This document shows positions 13,838 to 24,539 of a stretch of 64,000 nt of DNA, in pieces. The position numbers and the translations under genes are program-made. The stretch covers positions 35,675,587-35,739,586 of the forward strand of contig CAMGYJ010000007.1 in the NCBI GenBank assembly GCA_946122785.1. The letters are read 5' to 3'. The number at the start of each line of letters is the position of its first letter. The first letter of the stretch is position 1. The notes under the pieces were generated by a model. That model saw only the letters and a list, made by a program, of their open reading frames with translations, had not been told where the DNA came from and ran no database searches. The stretch comes from Linum tenue. Taxonomy: Eukaryota; Streptophyta; Magnoliopsida; Malpighiales; Linaceae.

Positions 13838-14189
13838 TGAAGACTCAAATGTATTGTAAACTGACACTTTTATCAGAAAGAACGAACTGAACCATAAATA
13901 CACATATTCAGCCTGCAATCTTGGTTTCCCACTAACCATGATTGACTCCACGATCCTAAAAACTAGCTAACAAACTCTGTACAACTCGATGGACTCCAAT
14001 GAAACTCTAAAGACATAAACAGACTTTAATGAACACACTTAGACTTTCAGTGACTAAGCTATAAAATACAAAACCACATAAACGACACAGCATTGACTCA
14101 ATTTAAAACCCTGCCTTCCTTCGCGCCACAACTACTCCTTTTGCTCTGCGGATTCCTTCAGCAGCTCGGATTCGAGACTTCTTCCAACA
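13838..14189 (-). mobile_element. Copia 5' LTR, copy 1 (352 bp)
   Basis: On the minus strand this starts TGTTGGAAGAAG and ends GAGTCTTCA, followed by TTG and the Met-tRNA primer site. Length is 352 bp with TG...CA ends. It lies just inside the apparent first intron of the cyclotransferase relic. No target duplication can be scored because the other end of the element is lost. An LTR of the same length is at 23279-23630. Confidence 0.85.
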
Positions 14190-14240
14190 GAAATATGTAT
14201 AACAAGAACTAAAAAAGTACGTTTTAGCAAACCCTACCTG

Positions 14241-14404
14241 AATTAGGTTAGAGCTCGCCCTTCACGCACCGGCCCTGTCCCGCGATGTTGATCAGGTATG
14301 GGATCCCGTTGGGCCCGATTACGAGCGGGTGCAGCTGTTGGGTGACGCCGGTAGCGATGAAAGCCGCGCTTCAGCGTGCCGTAGGTGAAAATTATGGAAC
14401 CCAT
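14241..14404 (-). pseudogene. Gamma-glutamylcyclotransferase-like first exon, broken, copy 1
   Basis: From the ATG at 14404 the minus strand encodes MGSIIFTYGTLKRGF, the family-defining start of plant gamma-glutamylcyclotransferase/AIG2-like proteins (At3g02910 type). The matching frame then shifts, and a second frame gives HPLVIGPNGIPYLIN...GRCVKGEL before a TAA at 14248-14250. The usual next residue after GEL is Y, so the reading frame is lost exactly there. A good 5' splice site (CAG/GTAGGG) follows at about 14239. The enzyme family cleaves gamma-glutamyl peptides to 5-oxoproline. One frameshift within the exon plus loss of later exons make this a relic. The identification is from recalled family motifs. 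Confidence 0.72.
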
Positions 14405-14513
14405 TTTGGGAGAGGACGGCAGTGGCTGAGTGGAAGAAGAAAATGCGACGAGGAAGATGAAATCGTTGGGTGTGGTTGGCGATTTCAGCGTATGCTGTGG
14501 TGGTGGGTTATAT

Positions 14514-14524
14514 CTTTATATAAG
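14514..14524 (-). promoter_or_regulatory. TATA box of the cyclotransferase relic
   Basis: The minus strand reads CTTATATAAAG, about 110 nt upstream of the relic ATG at 14404, a normal plant distance. The same stretch recurs in altered form near 17763 in the diverged duplicate. Confidence 0.45.
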
Positions 14525-15233
14525 TTATGGGCCGGACTTTTTTACGATAGTTATGGGCTGGACCTGCTGTTGGGCTTTCCGTTGCATGCTTGTCGAGCCC
14601 GTTGTGATTTCTGCGGGTCAGTTTCAAGAACCCGTTCACTCTCATCCATTTCCTCTATCAACCAATCTATTTTTTGTTCCACCTAACCGAATTCAAAATC
14701 CAATCTGTTTTCTCCAAGATCTCATTCTCCAAATTACCCTTAAGTTCCAATTCTATGGATGTTATCTCTGGACAATGACTTGAAATCAAACACCGCGAGA
14801 TACTATGAACCAAATATATCAGTGCTAATGTATTGTGTGTTTAAATCGTAATTTAACTTTGAACGAAACCATTTTATATCGACTTGTAAAAATAAAAATC
14901 AATTTATATTAATAAAATGCTATAACGTTTTGGGTTCTGATAAGCAGATTTTCTAGTCAGATTGTCAATACGGTATGGTTTAACATACATTACTTAAAAT
15001 ATGTATATTACGAACTAAGAAAATGTGCTTAGCAACAACAAGCACTAAGAAAGTGGCGTCCACAGCCTAAAGAAACACAACATTTGATTAACCTTTTCGA
15101 TTCAAATTAACGAAACCCCAAATTACAATACTACTTATAGTTCAAATGCTTTATCCTCTCTAAACCATTTACAATAACTTCTCCAAAACGAAATAGGCAC
15201 TACTATAGTACTACTGATGCAAATCTTCAGGAT
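14525..15233. other. Noncoding spacer between relic and IST1-like gene
   Basis: AT-rich DNA with no supported ORF. It is the upstream flank of the cyclotransferase relic and the 3' flank of the IST1-like ORF. A diverged second copy is at 17684-18520, and orthologous copies are at 23820-24539 and 36201-36936. Landmarks are the GGGCCGGACTT stretch, 'gcatgcttgtcgagcccgtt' and 'cctaaagaaacacaacat'. Confidence 0.7.
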
Positions 15234-15902
15234 TCATCCAGTGGTACTAATTCCTCGTCGTCGAGCTCCAACGTCCTTGTGAAGTATCGCACAAACCTTT
15301 GCAAGCGTGGTAGGATAAGGAACCCTAGCATGCCTCGACTCCAGCCTCTCCGCCACTTCCGAGTCATCGCAACTTCCCCGGAAACCCTCGAGACTCGCCG
15401 CATCCGCCGCCGCAACGTCGTAGAACTCGCCGTAACGCTCGAAGAAGAGCTGTCGAAGGATCCAAAGCTCGAGGAGATCGGGACAACGTGGGGCGGCGAA
15501 AGCCAGCGTGGATACCGCCTTGTTGATCTCCCTAGGGCAGTCCGAGTGTCGGCGGATGTATGTGAGATTCGCGACGACGATCTCGCACGAATGGTACAGC
15601 AACTCGAGGATCCGGATCGCGTTCTCCTCCCTCACTATCTGCTCCGCGGCCACGAAGACGGCACCCACGTCCCCATCGTCTACGAACCGAGCTATTCTGC
15701 CGGTACGGTCCTGGACCCGCTTTTCCCTTTCTTTCTTCAGGTTTCTCAGTCGGCTTTGCAGCTCGGTCACCGCCCTCTCGCACGTAGAACCGTTCCTCCA
15801 GCCCCCACCGCCTCGGAAGAAGCCGGTGATCATTGCTTCAAACTTTCCCCGACTGCTGCTGCTGCTTCTGGCGGGCACCTTCGCGACACTCGTCAACATC
15901 AT
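15234..15902 (-). CDS. IST1-like protein (Ist1/DUF292 domain), copy 1
   Basis: A 222-residue intronless ORF. Residues about 20-210 match the Ist1 N-terminal helical domain. They include a Cys-Glu-initiated first long helix (C41 onward), basic KKEREKR around 56-62, and the family signature PDLLELWILRQLFFERYG at 141-158 (compare DLPELRELRSIFTERYG in other plant IST1-like proteins). The last helix lies around 197-210. Known role of the family: binding ESCRT-III (CHMP1-type) subunits and the Vps4/SKD1 ATPase in multivesicular-body sorting. No C-terminal MIT-interacting tail is seen, so the protein is at the short end of the family. The start is the first of two Met codons, with a TATA box about 90 nt upstream. 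Frames on the opposite strand are shadows. Being intronless suggests a retrocopy, but no poly(A) trace was recognised. Confidence 0.82.
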   Translation of the reverse strand: MMLTSVAKVPARSSSSSRGKFEAMITGFFRGGGGWRNGSTCERAVTELQSRLRNLKKEREKRVQDRTGRIARFVDDGDVGAVFVAAEQIVREENAIRILELLYHSCEIVVANLTYIRRHSDCPREINKAVSTLAFAAPRCPDLLELWILRQLFFERYGEFYDVAAADAASLEGFRGSCDDSEVAERLESRHARVPYPTTLAKVCAILHKDVGARRRGISTTG

Positions 15903-15987
15903 GATTAACGAGACTTTGGTAGAGTTGAAGGAAAAGGGAACTTTATTGTTTGTTTCCTTTTTTACGCTAGATGGAGGAGATTGGCGT

Positions 15988-15997
15988 GTTTATATAG
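15988..15997 (-). promoter_or_regulatory. TATA box of IST1-like copy 1
   Basis: The minus strand reads CTATATAAAC, 86-95 nt upstream of the ATG at 15902. It is identical in all three copies. Confidence 0.5.
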
Positions 15998-16010
15998 GAG
16001 AGGAGTGGCC

Positions 16011-16478
16011 TGATGAGATAGCCTTGCTCGACTAGGATTAGGAAAACCTTTTAATCGTCGGAAACAAATTAAGTACCACTTTCTTATCCGAGCTGGCTAC
16101 GTATTAGTCCCTTAAGTGTGGTGTATTAGGATTGTAGCCCATGCATGCAGAGACTTAGCTAGCTAGTTGCCGTGTTATGAGGCTAGGGTTTTCCCTTTGT
16201 ATAAATTGCACTCTAACCGAGTGTGAGAGAAACTCAAGCTGAATAAGAGATTTCTTATCGCAATCAACAGTAGTATTGGAACCGCGTAAATTAGGGATGA
16301 TAATTTGAACCCACGTCTTACCGAGCATTACCTGACCTGACTCGTGTTGGGATGTGTATTACTCGACTCGTAGTAGCGTGGAGCGGAGTATGGGTATTTA
16401 CTTCCGACTCCATGCCCTGTCTCGCCCTGTCGATTTCTTGGCCCATTCTATCTGTATTTATGTATTTATATTTCTCAT
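16011..16478. repeat. Repeated noncoding segment, possible solo LTR, copy 1
   Basis: This stretch occurs four times: here, 25317-25783, 37702-38168 and, outside the genic segment, 40298-40758. The first 259 bp (16011-16269) start TGATGAG and end AATCAACA. They hold TATAAATTGCA followed by a GAGAGAAACTC leader and AATAAGAG, the look of an LTR U3-R-U5. No primer site or target duplication was found, so the LTR reading is tentative. The repetition itself is certain. Confidence 0.5.
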
Positions 16479-16852
16479 ATTTTGACTTTTTTCAACTAGC
16501 TAGTTAGAAGGTAGAGATTTGATCTTTTAACTAGTTAGACTTAGCTACCCATTCTATTATCACTAATTTTCATTCATAAACTATTTTCGCTAATTCATAA
16601 AATTAAAAAAACTATTTTCGCTTCGGTTTATCGTAAAAAAATAAAATTTTGCTTAAATCTTTTAAATAACATGTGAGAGTGTGTTGACCTGCCCCTCTCC
16701 ATACCCGAGCAGGTATTACTCGCCCCGACCCGCATTGGTATTACCCATCTCGACTTGCACTTGGTGTGGGGCGGGTATGGGTATTGAGATTCTCGTCCCA
16801 CTCCATTCATTTGTCGTCACTAACGTAAATTTGTTAGTCTTTATTGTTTTGA
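16479..16852. other. Noncoding spacer
   Basis: AT-rich sequence followed by GC-richer GGGTATGGG-type text. No gene seen. It is shared with copies 2 and 3 (25784-26158 and 38169-38543). Confidence 0.6.
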
Positions 16853-16860
16853 GCTACACC

Positions 16861-17508
16861 TAGGGGTGGGCAATGGGTGGGTTAGGTGGTTTTTCGTTTC
16901 AAATTGACTCGCCCGCTTACTAGCGAGTTGGAATAATTGTGACCCACAATCCACTCACATTTTCTGCGGGTCGGGTTGGGTGGGTGGCGGATGAGTGCGG
17001 CTGGGTTGTGGGTTAACCAGCAAAAGCAGTTCTCCAACCAGCAATTAAAAAAGTTGACTAAAATTTATAATAAGTTCATAGTAAATTAGTAAGACTATAC
17101 CAATTTAAACACTTCTCACTTTTTTTAAGTGAATCCATGTAGTATTTTCATAAAAAAAAATTACTACTCTATCAACCAATTGTGAGAAAACTTACGCATT
17201 TTGTGGTTTTGATAAAATTCAATATTTAATGGATTATAAAAATAATACGTATTCTCATATCCAAAATCTAATGTATATTACACAATACAATAACCAATAA
17301 TAGTAGTTAAAACGAAATTTTTTCATGTGAAAATAGGATGCGGGTCATTCGGTTGACCCGCAATCCACCCACCACCCACCCACATAAGTGCGGGTGGGAG
17401 ATTTATCAATCCATAATCACCTGTATCAATCACCCACTGCTTGCGAGTCGGGTTATTTGTGGGTGGCGATATCAATCCGCGGATTAACCACCCACGTGCC
17501 CATGCATA
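16861..17508. mobile_element. hAT-type MITE, copy 1 (648 bp)
   Basis: The ends are imperfect inverted repeats: TAGGGGTGGGCAATGGG at the left, and TATGCATGGGCACGTGG read inward from the right. The 8-bp flanks are gctacacc (16853-16860) and gcgacagc (17509-17516). Copy 2 preserves gcgacacc and gcgacagc, and copy 3 keeps gcgacagc at the left, so the original duplication was GCGACAGC. An 8-bp duplication with TAGGGGTGG ends is typical of non-autonomous hAT elements. No transposase is encoded. Confidence 0.82.
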
Positions 17509-17683
17509 GCGACAGCTCACAGGTATTATAACATATATATGGGTTATACCTGTAATGCTATCATAATATGGTCCCTTTAGAGGTCATTTGGATGGGGAAT
17601 TTTAATAACGAGCAATTTGAATCCAAATCTCACGATTTAAAATACCCGAGAATGTATTAATGGGATTTGTGACAAATATAGTG

Positions 17684-18520
17684 GTTGTTGAGTGGAAGAA
17701 GAAATGTCACGAGGAGATGAAATCGTTGGTTAATTGTGGTTGGCGTATGGTGGTATGTTATATCTTTATATGGATTATGGGCCGGACTTAGTATTTGGCT
17801 TTTCGTTGCATGCTTGTCGAGCCTGTTGTTGTTTATGCGGGTCAGTTTCAGGAGCCCGTTGTAGTTTCACGCAATGACATTAATTTCCACTATCAATTTA
17901 TTTATCTTTTTTCATGGAATATCATCAAACTCGCAAAAGTCAAAGGAAAACACATACCTTTTCTCCAAGATCTTATTCTCTCCAAACTACTCTTTAGTTC
18001 CAACTCTTGTAAACATTCAAATCGTTAATTTAATGATAATATTTTTTACCATCCATCCCAAGCTAGGGCTTACTAAAAAGAAATGACAATTATAAGCAGA
18101 TAAAACAGTTGAAGATACAAATCTTTTCGCCACTGGGGGTGTATGGATAAGGAAATCAGCATGTACTGTAAAATCGTACGAAAGGTTGTACCAGATAAAT
18201 CGGTGATAATTTATTGTGTGCTTATCGTGATTTAATTTTGATTAAACCCGTTTTATATTGATAAAATTCTATAAAATTTTTGGTTTCGATAAACATGTTT
18301 AAAGTCCGAGTACTGTATGGTTTATCAAACACAATTTAAAATATGTATAACACGAACTAAGATAGTACATTTAGCAAACACTACTCAAAATATGTTAGAA
18401 CACGAACTAAGAAAGTGTAGTCTACAACCTAAACAAACACAACATATGTACTACATTTGATTAACCTTTTCAGTATTAATGATTCAAAAAACTGAAACCC
18501 TAAAACACTAATTTTTTCAA
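17684..18520. repeat. Diverged second copy of the cyclotransferase upstream region
   Basis: Homologous in order to 14410-15180. It has the gtggaagaagaaatg stretch, ATATCTTTATAT, GGGCCGGACTT, gcatgcttgtcgagcc, the lengthy AT-rich middle and 'cctaaacaaacacaacat'. The cyclotransferase coding part is absent, so it is the promoter side of a lost tandem paralogue. Confidence 0.65.
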
Positions 18521-18662
18521 AGTTTATCCGAGTAATGAATCTCAACCATCAGATTTTAGTGGGTCCAGAAAATCCAAATCTATGGGTGGAGAATTAAATG
18601 CATTTTTATTTTTCTTTGTTTTCTGAAACGACTCATATTTTCTTTGTTTTAACTCGGATTTC

Positions 18663-18667
<5 letters not shown>

Positions 18668-18720
<53 letters not shown>
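18668..18720. repeat. (TA)n microsatellite, about 53 bp
   Basis: An uninterrupted TA run. The corresponding tract is about 15 bp in copy 2 (27968-27982) and shorter and interrupted in copy 3 (near 39755-39763), so it varies between the duplicated segments. Confidence 0.95.
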
Positions 18721-18722
<2 letters not shown>

Positions 18723-19020
18723 AACGAGTTCGCTGTGCTCTACAAAATGAGACCCAATTTCAATATTTCTTTAGAAATTTTTTTTGTCTCTCGTTACCAA
18801 CTTCATACAATATGGTATCTTCTACGTTTTTTAATTTGTTTTTGAAAATTTTTGCACAGAATGAACGAGTTCATCATAATCTATTGGATTTACAAATTTG
18901 TGGGTGAACAAGATACATGACAAAAAAATACCACACAATACCACCCTAGTATGAGGTGGTATCTTCTGGTACATAATATTGAATGTCGTAAATGACAATT
19001 AGTATATTAAGGTGGTATCT
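18721..19020. other. Right edge of genic segment, with hairpin
   Basis: Noncoding. It includes a perfect 8-bp inverted repeat ATACCACC/GGTGGTAT with a 9-nt loop at 18938-18962. A second 'ggtggtatctt' lies immediately before the satellite. The same edge is seen at 28281 and 40063. It may be the end of an inserted element, but no element class is proven. Confidence 0.55.
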
Positions 19021-22000
19021 TAATGGAATTAATCATCATTGAAGAATAGCCTCAGGCTAAATCTGTGATCTGTAGCCTTCAAAATCCAAAGAAAATGGCC
19101 TTTCATCGCCCAAAAATTACGAAAATGACATCCCAAAATAAATTGGCCCAAATCGGTGCTTAATGGACTTATCATCCATGGAGAATATGATCAATAGACT
19201 TCAATATCGGTGTAGAATAGCCTCGGCGTGATATCGTGATCTGCAACCTCCAGAATCAAAAGAAAATAGCATTTCGGAAAAATCACCTGAAATCTGTGAT
19301 GGTACCCCTTTGGAATCTTCCAAAAAATAACCTAGAATAAATCCGTCTGAATTGATTCTTAATAGACTTAATAATCGTTGAAGAATAGCCTCAGGCCGAA
19401 GCCGTGATCTATAGCCTTCAAAATAAATAAAAAAATTGTCTTTCGTCGCCCAAAAAAATACGAAAATGCCATCCGAAAATAAATTGGTCCAAATCGGTGC
19501 TTAATGAACTTATCATTCGTGGAGAATAGGATCAATAGACTTCATTATTAGTGGAGAATAGCCTCAGCCTGATAACGTGATCTGCAGCCTCCAGAATCGA
19601 AAGAAAATGGCATTTCGGAAAAATCGCCCGAAATGTGTGATGGTACCCCTTTGGAATCTGCCAAAAGTTGACCCAGAATAAATCCACCCAAATCGATGCT
19701 TAATGGACTTAATCACCGTTAAAGAATAGCCTCAGGCCGAATCCGTGATCTGTAGCCTTCAAAATCCGAATAAAATGGCCATTCATCTCCCAAAAAATTA
19801 CGAAAATGCCATCCCAAAATAAATTGGCCCAAATCGGTGCTTAATGGACTTATCATCCATGAAGAATATGATGAATAGACTTCAATATCGGTGGAGAATA
19901 GCCTCGGCGTGATGTCGTGATCTGCAACCTCCAGAATCAAAAGAAAATAGCATTTCGGAAAAATCACCCGAAATCTGTGATGGTACCCCTTTGGAATCTG
20001 CCAAAAAATAACCTGGAATAAATCCGCCTAAATTGGTTCTTAATGGACTTAATCATCGCTGAAGAATAGCCTCAGCCGAAGCCGTGATCTATAGCCTTCA
20101 AAATCCAAAAAAAAAAATTGTCTTTCGTCGCCCAAAAGAATACGAAAATGCCATCCGAAAATAAATTGGCCCAAATCGGTGCTTAATGAACTTATCATTC
20201 GTGGAGAATAGGATCAATAGACTTCATTATCAGTGGAGAATAGCCTCGGCCTGATAACATGATCTGCAGCCTCCAGAATCGAAAGAAAATGGCATTTCGG
20301 AAAAATCGCCCGAAATGTGTGATGGTACCCCTTTGGAATCTGCCAAAAGTTGACCCAGAATAAAATAACCAAATGGATGCTTAATGGACTTAATCACCGT
20401 TAAAGAATAGCCTCAGGCCGAATCCGTGATCTGTAGCCTTCAAAATCCGAAGAAAATGGCCTTTCGTCGCCCAAAAAATTACGAAAATGCCATCCCAAAA
20501 TAAATTGGCAAAAATCGGTGCTTAATGGACTTATCATTCGCGGAGAATAGGATCAATAGACTTAAATATCGGTGGAGAATAGCCTCGGCCGGAGGCTGTG
20601 ATCTGCAGCCTCCATAATCAAAAGAAAATGGTATTTCGGAAAAATCGCTCGAAATTTGTGATGCTACCCCCTTTGGAATCTGCCAAAAAATGACCCGGAA
20701 TAAATCCACCAAATTGGTTCTTAATGGACATAATCATCGTTGAAGAATAGCCTCAGGCCGAAGCCGTTATCTATAGCCTTCAAAATCCAAAGAAAATTGC
20801 CTTTCGTCGCACAAAAACTTACGAAAATGCTATCCGAAAATAAATTGGCCCAAATCGGTGCTTAATGAACTTATCATTCATGGAGAATAGGATCAATAGA
20901 CTTCATTACCAGTGGAGAACAGCCTCGGCCTGATAACGTGATCTGCAGCCTCCAGAATCGAAAGAAAATGGCATTTCGGAAAAATCGCCCGAAATGTGGG
21001 ATGGTACCCCTTTGGAAGCTGCCAAAAGTTGACCCAGAATAAATCCACCCAAATCGATGCTTAATGGACTTAATCACCGTTAAAGAATAGCCTCAGGCCG
21101 AATTCGTGATCTGTAGCCTTCAAAATCCGAAGAAAATGGCCTTTCGTCGTCCAAAAAATTACGAAAATGCCATCTCAAAATAAATTGGCCCAAATCGGTG
21201 CTTAATGGACTTATCATCCGCGGAGAATAGGATCAATAGACTTAAATATCGTTGGAGAATAGCCTCGGCCGGATGCTGTGATCTGCAACCTCCATAATCA
21301 AAAGAAAATGGCATTTCGGAAAAATCGCTCGAAATCTGTGATGGTACCCCTTTGGAATCTGCTAAAAAATGACTCGGAATAAATCCGCCCAAATTGGTTC
21401 TTAATGGACATAATCAGCGTTGAAGAATAGCCTCAGGCCGAAGCCGTTATCTATAGCCTTCAAAATCCAAAGAAAATTGCCTTTCGTCGCCCAAAAACTT
21501 ACGAAAATGTTATCCGAAAATAAATTGGCCCAAATCGGTGCTTAATGAACTTATAATTCGTGGAGAATAGGATCAATAGACTTCATTATCAGTGGAGAAT
21601 AGCATCGGCTTGATAACGTGATCTGCAGCCTCCAGAATCAAAAGAAAATGGCATTTCGGAAAAATCGTCCGAAATTTGTGATGGTACCCTTTTGGAAGCT
21701 GCCAAAAATTGCCCCGGAATAAATCTGCCCAATTGATGCTTAATCATCGTTGAAGAACAGCCTCAGGCCAAATCTGTGATTTGGAGCCCTCAAAATCCAA
21801 AGAAAATGGCCTTTCGTCTCCAAAAAAATTATGAAAATGTCATTAGAAAATAAATTGGCCCAAATCGCTACTTAATGGACTTATCATCCGTGGAGAATAC
21901 GATCAATAGACTTCAGTATCGGTGGAGAATAGCCTTGGCCTGATTCCGTGATCTGCAGCCTCCAGAATCGAAAGAAAATGGCATTTCGGAAAAATCGTCC

Positions 22001-22562
22001 GAAATTTGTGATGATACCCTTTTGGAATCTACCAAAAATTGACCCGGAGTAAATCCGACCAAATCGATGCTTAATCATCGTTGAAGAATAGCCTCAGGCC
22101 GAATCTATGATTTGGAGCCTTGAAAATCCAAAGAAAATGGTCTTTCGTCGCCAAAAAATTATGAAAATGTCATCCGAAAATAAATTGGCCCAAATCGGTG
22201 CTTAATGGACTTATCATCCGTGTAGAATACGATCAATAGACTTCATTATCGGTGGAGAATAGCCTCGGCCTGATTTTGTGATCTGCAGCCTCCAAAATCG
22301 AAAGAAAATGACATTTAGGAAAAATCGGCTGAAATCTATGATAGTACCCCTTTGGAATCTGCCAAAAATTGACCCGGAATAAATCCACCAAAATCGATGT
22401 TGAATGGACTTAATCATCGTTGAAGAATAGCCTGAGGGCGAATCCGTGATCTGTAGCCTTCAAAATCCAAAGAAACTAGCCTTTCGTCACCCAAAAAATT
22501 ACGAAAATGTCATCTGAAAATATATTGGCCCAAATCGGTGCTTAATGGAATTATCATCCGTG
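19021..22562. repeat. Satellite array 2, with about 680-bp higher-order period
   Basis: Same satellite family as array 1. The diagnostic variant 'aatcaccgtt aaagaatag' recurs at 19711, 20392 and 21072, a spacing of 681 and 680 bp. The local higher-order unit is therefore two 340-bp periods. No gene. Confidence 0.95.
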
Positions 22563-23263
22563 CAGAGTCCTTCAATTGAACACACAACTGAATTGAACCT
22601 CTCTGTCAGAGTCCTTAAAATCTTTTCTACAATCTTCTCATCAGTCATTGATTCACCACAGTTTCATATGGAGTTAGCAACTTCCATAACTCTACCAAAG
22701 TAGTCTGAGACAGATTCTCCTTCTTTCATTTCCAGAATTTCAAAACTCCTCCTAAGACTTTGTAACTGAGCCTTTTGAACTCGTGCATTACCCTGGTATT
22801 TCATTTTCATAGAGTCTCGTAGTTCTTTGGAGGTACCTTTGTTGGTGATTGTCTTCGGAATCTCTTGTCTATGGAGTTGAACGCGTAGCTTTTGGATTTG
22901 AGATCCTTCAATCTGAGATCTTCCAGTGTCTTTGTTTGTTCTGCTGTGATCACAGTTCCTTCAGCAGGTTCCTGAACTCCAGTGAAAACAACTCGTCAGT
23001 AATCTTTGGACCTCAGAAGATTCTCCATAAGCATGCTCCAGTGCTCATAATCCCCATCAAACTTGGGGATACAAGCTTGAGCAAAGCCACCATCACCCAT
23101 CCTGTTCTTGTCTCTCACCCTGATCGAAACTCAATTTTCTCTCGGGTTTCCCAACCCAGAAAACAAACAATTTCACTCTTTCTATCTCTCTGTGCTTGAC
23201 AACAACTCACTCTCTCTTCAAGCTTGAAAGCTTCTGAAAATTTTGGTTACAATTTACTTTCGA
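22563..23263 (-). pseudogene. Truncated Copia gag relic, copy 2
   Basis: About 98-99% identical by eye to copy 1 and truncated at the identical base (cagagtccttcaattg joined to satellite). It keeps the same stop after the LRSKDY-like stretch, so it was already dead before the segment was duplicated. Confidence 0.85.
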
Positions 23264-23275
23264 GCTCTGATACCA
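23264..23275 (-). other. Copia primer-binding site, copy 2
   Basis: TGGTATCAGAGC on the minus strand, 3 nt inside the LTR end, as in copy 1. Confidence 0.85.
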
Positions 23276-23278
23276 CAA

Positions 23279-23630
23279 TGAAGACTCAAATGTATTGTAA
23301 ACTGACACTTTTATCAGAAAGAACGAACTGAACCATAAATACACATATTCAGCCTGCAATCTTGGTTTCCCACTAACCATGATTGACTCCACGATCCTAA
23401 AAACTAGCTAACAAACTCTGTACAACTCGATGGACTCCAATGAAACTCTAAAGACATAAACAGACTTTAATGAACACACTTAGACTTTCAGTGACTAAAC
23501 TGTAAAATACAAAACCACATAAACGACACAGCATTGACTCAATTTAAAACCCTGCCTTCCTTCGCGCCACAACTACTCCTTTTGCTCTGCGGATTCCTTC
23601 AGCAGCTCGGATTCGAGACTTCTTCCAACA
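23279..23630 (-). mobile_element. Copia 5' LTR, copy 2 (352 bp)
   Basis: Same ends and length as 13838-14189, with a few substitutions. Being inside the duplicated segment, it is a duplicate and not an independent insertion. Confidence 0.85.
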
Positions 23631-23688
23631 GAAATATGTATAACATGAACTAAAAAAGTACGTTTTAGCAAACCCTACCTGAAATAGG

Positions 23689-23804
23689 TTAGAGCTCGCC
23701 CTTCACGCACCGGCCCTGTCCCGCGATGTTGATCAGGTACGGGATCTCGTTGGGCCCGATTACGAGCGGGTGCGGCTGTTGGGTGACGCCGGTAGCGATG
23801 AAAG
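23689..23804 (-). pseudogene. Cyclotransferase-like exon relic, copy 2, start deleted
   Basis: Same relic as at 14241-14404, with the TAA at 23689-23691. A deletion has joined the middle of the exon (about 23804) to sequence near the TATA region, removing the ATG and the GTLKRGF motif. It cannot be expressed as the enzyme. Confidence 0.68.
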
Positions 23805-23819
23805 AGCGAGCCCGTTGGG

Positions 23820-24539
23820 CCCGACCTTTTTACGATAGTTATGGGCTGGACCTGCTGTTGGGCTTTCCGTTGCATGCTTGTCGAGCCTGTTGTGATTTCT
23901 GCGGGTCAGTTTCAAGAACCCGTTCACTCTCATCCATTTCCTCTATCAACCAATCTATTTTTTTTTTCACGTAACCGAATTCAAAATCCAAAGGAAATAC
24001 ATCTGTTTTCTCCAAGATCTCATTTTCCAAATTACCCTTAAGTTCCAATTCTATGGATGTTATCTCTGGACAATGACTTGAAATCAAACACCGCGAGATA
24101 CTATGAACCAAATATATCAGTGATAATGTATTGTGTGTTTAAATCGTAATTTAACTTTGAACGAAACCATTTTATATCGACTTGTAAAAATAAAAATCAA
24201 TTTATATCAATAAAATGCTATAATGTTTTGGGTTCTGATAAACAGATTTTCTAGTCAGATTGTCAATACGGTATGGTTTAACATACATTACTTAAAATAT
24301 GTATATTACGAACTAAAAAAATGTGCTTAGCAACAACAAGCACTAAGAAAGTGGCGCCCACAACCTAAAGAAACACAACATTTGATTAACCTTTTCAGTA
24401 TAATGATTCAAATTAACGAAACCCCAAATTACAATACTACTTATAGTTCAAATGCTTTATCCTCTCTAAACCATTTACAATAACTTCTCCAAAACGAAAT
24501 AGGCACTACTATAGTACTACTGATGCAAATCTTCAGGAT
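23820..24539. other. Noncoding spacer, copy 2
   Basis: Equivalent to 14525-15233. Differences include an extra 'agtataatg' near 24400 that copies 1 and 3 lack. No gene. Confidence 0.65.

Noticed and set aside
15279..16035. Plus-strand frames of 209 and 175 residues over the IST1-like gene (also at 24585 and 36982)
   Set aside because: They are shadows: the minus frame has the Ist1 signature and a TATA box. The plus frames show no recognisable domain.
16011..16269. Calling this a definite solo LTR
   Set aside because: TG...CA ends and a TATA-like motif are present, but no matching flanking duplication, primer site or internal region was found.
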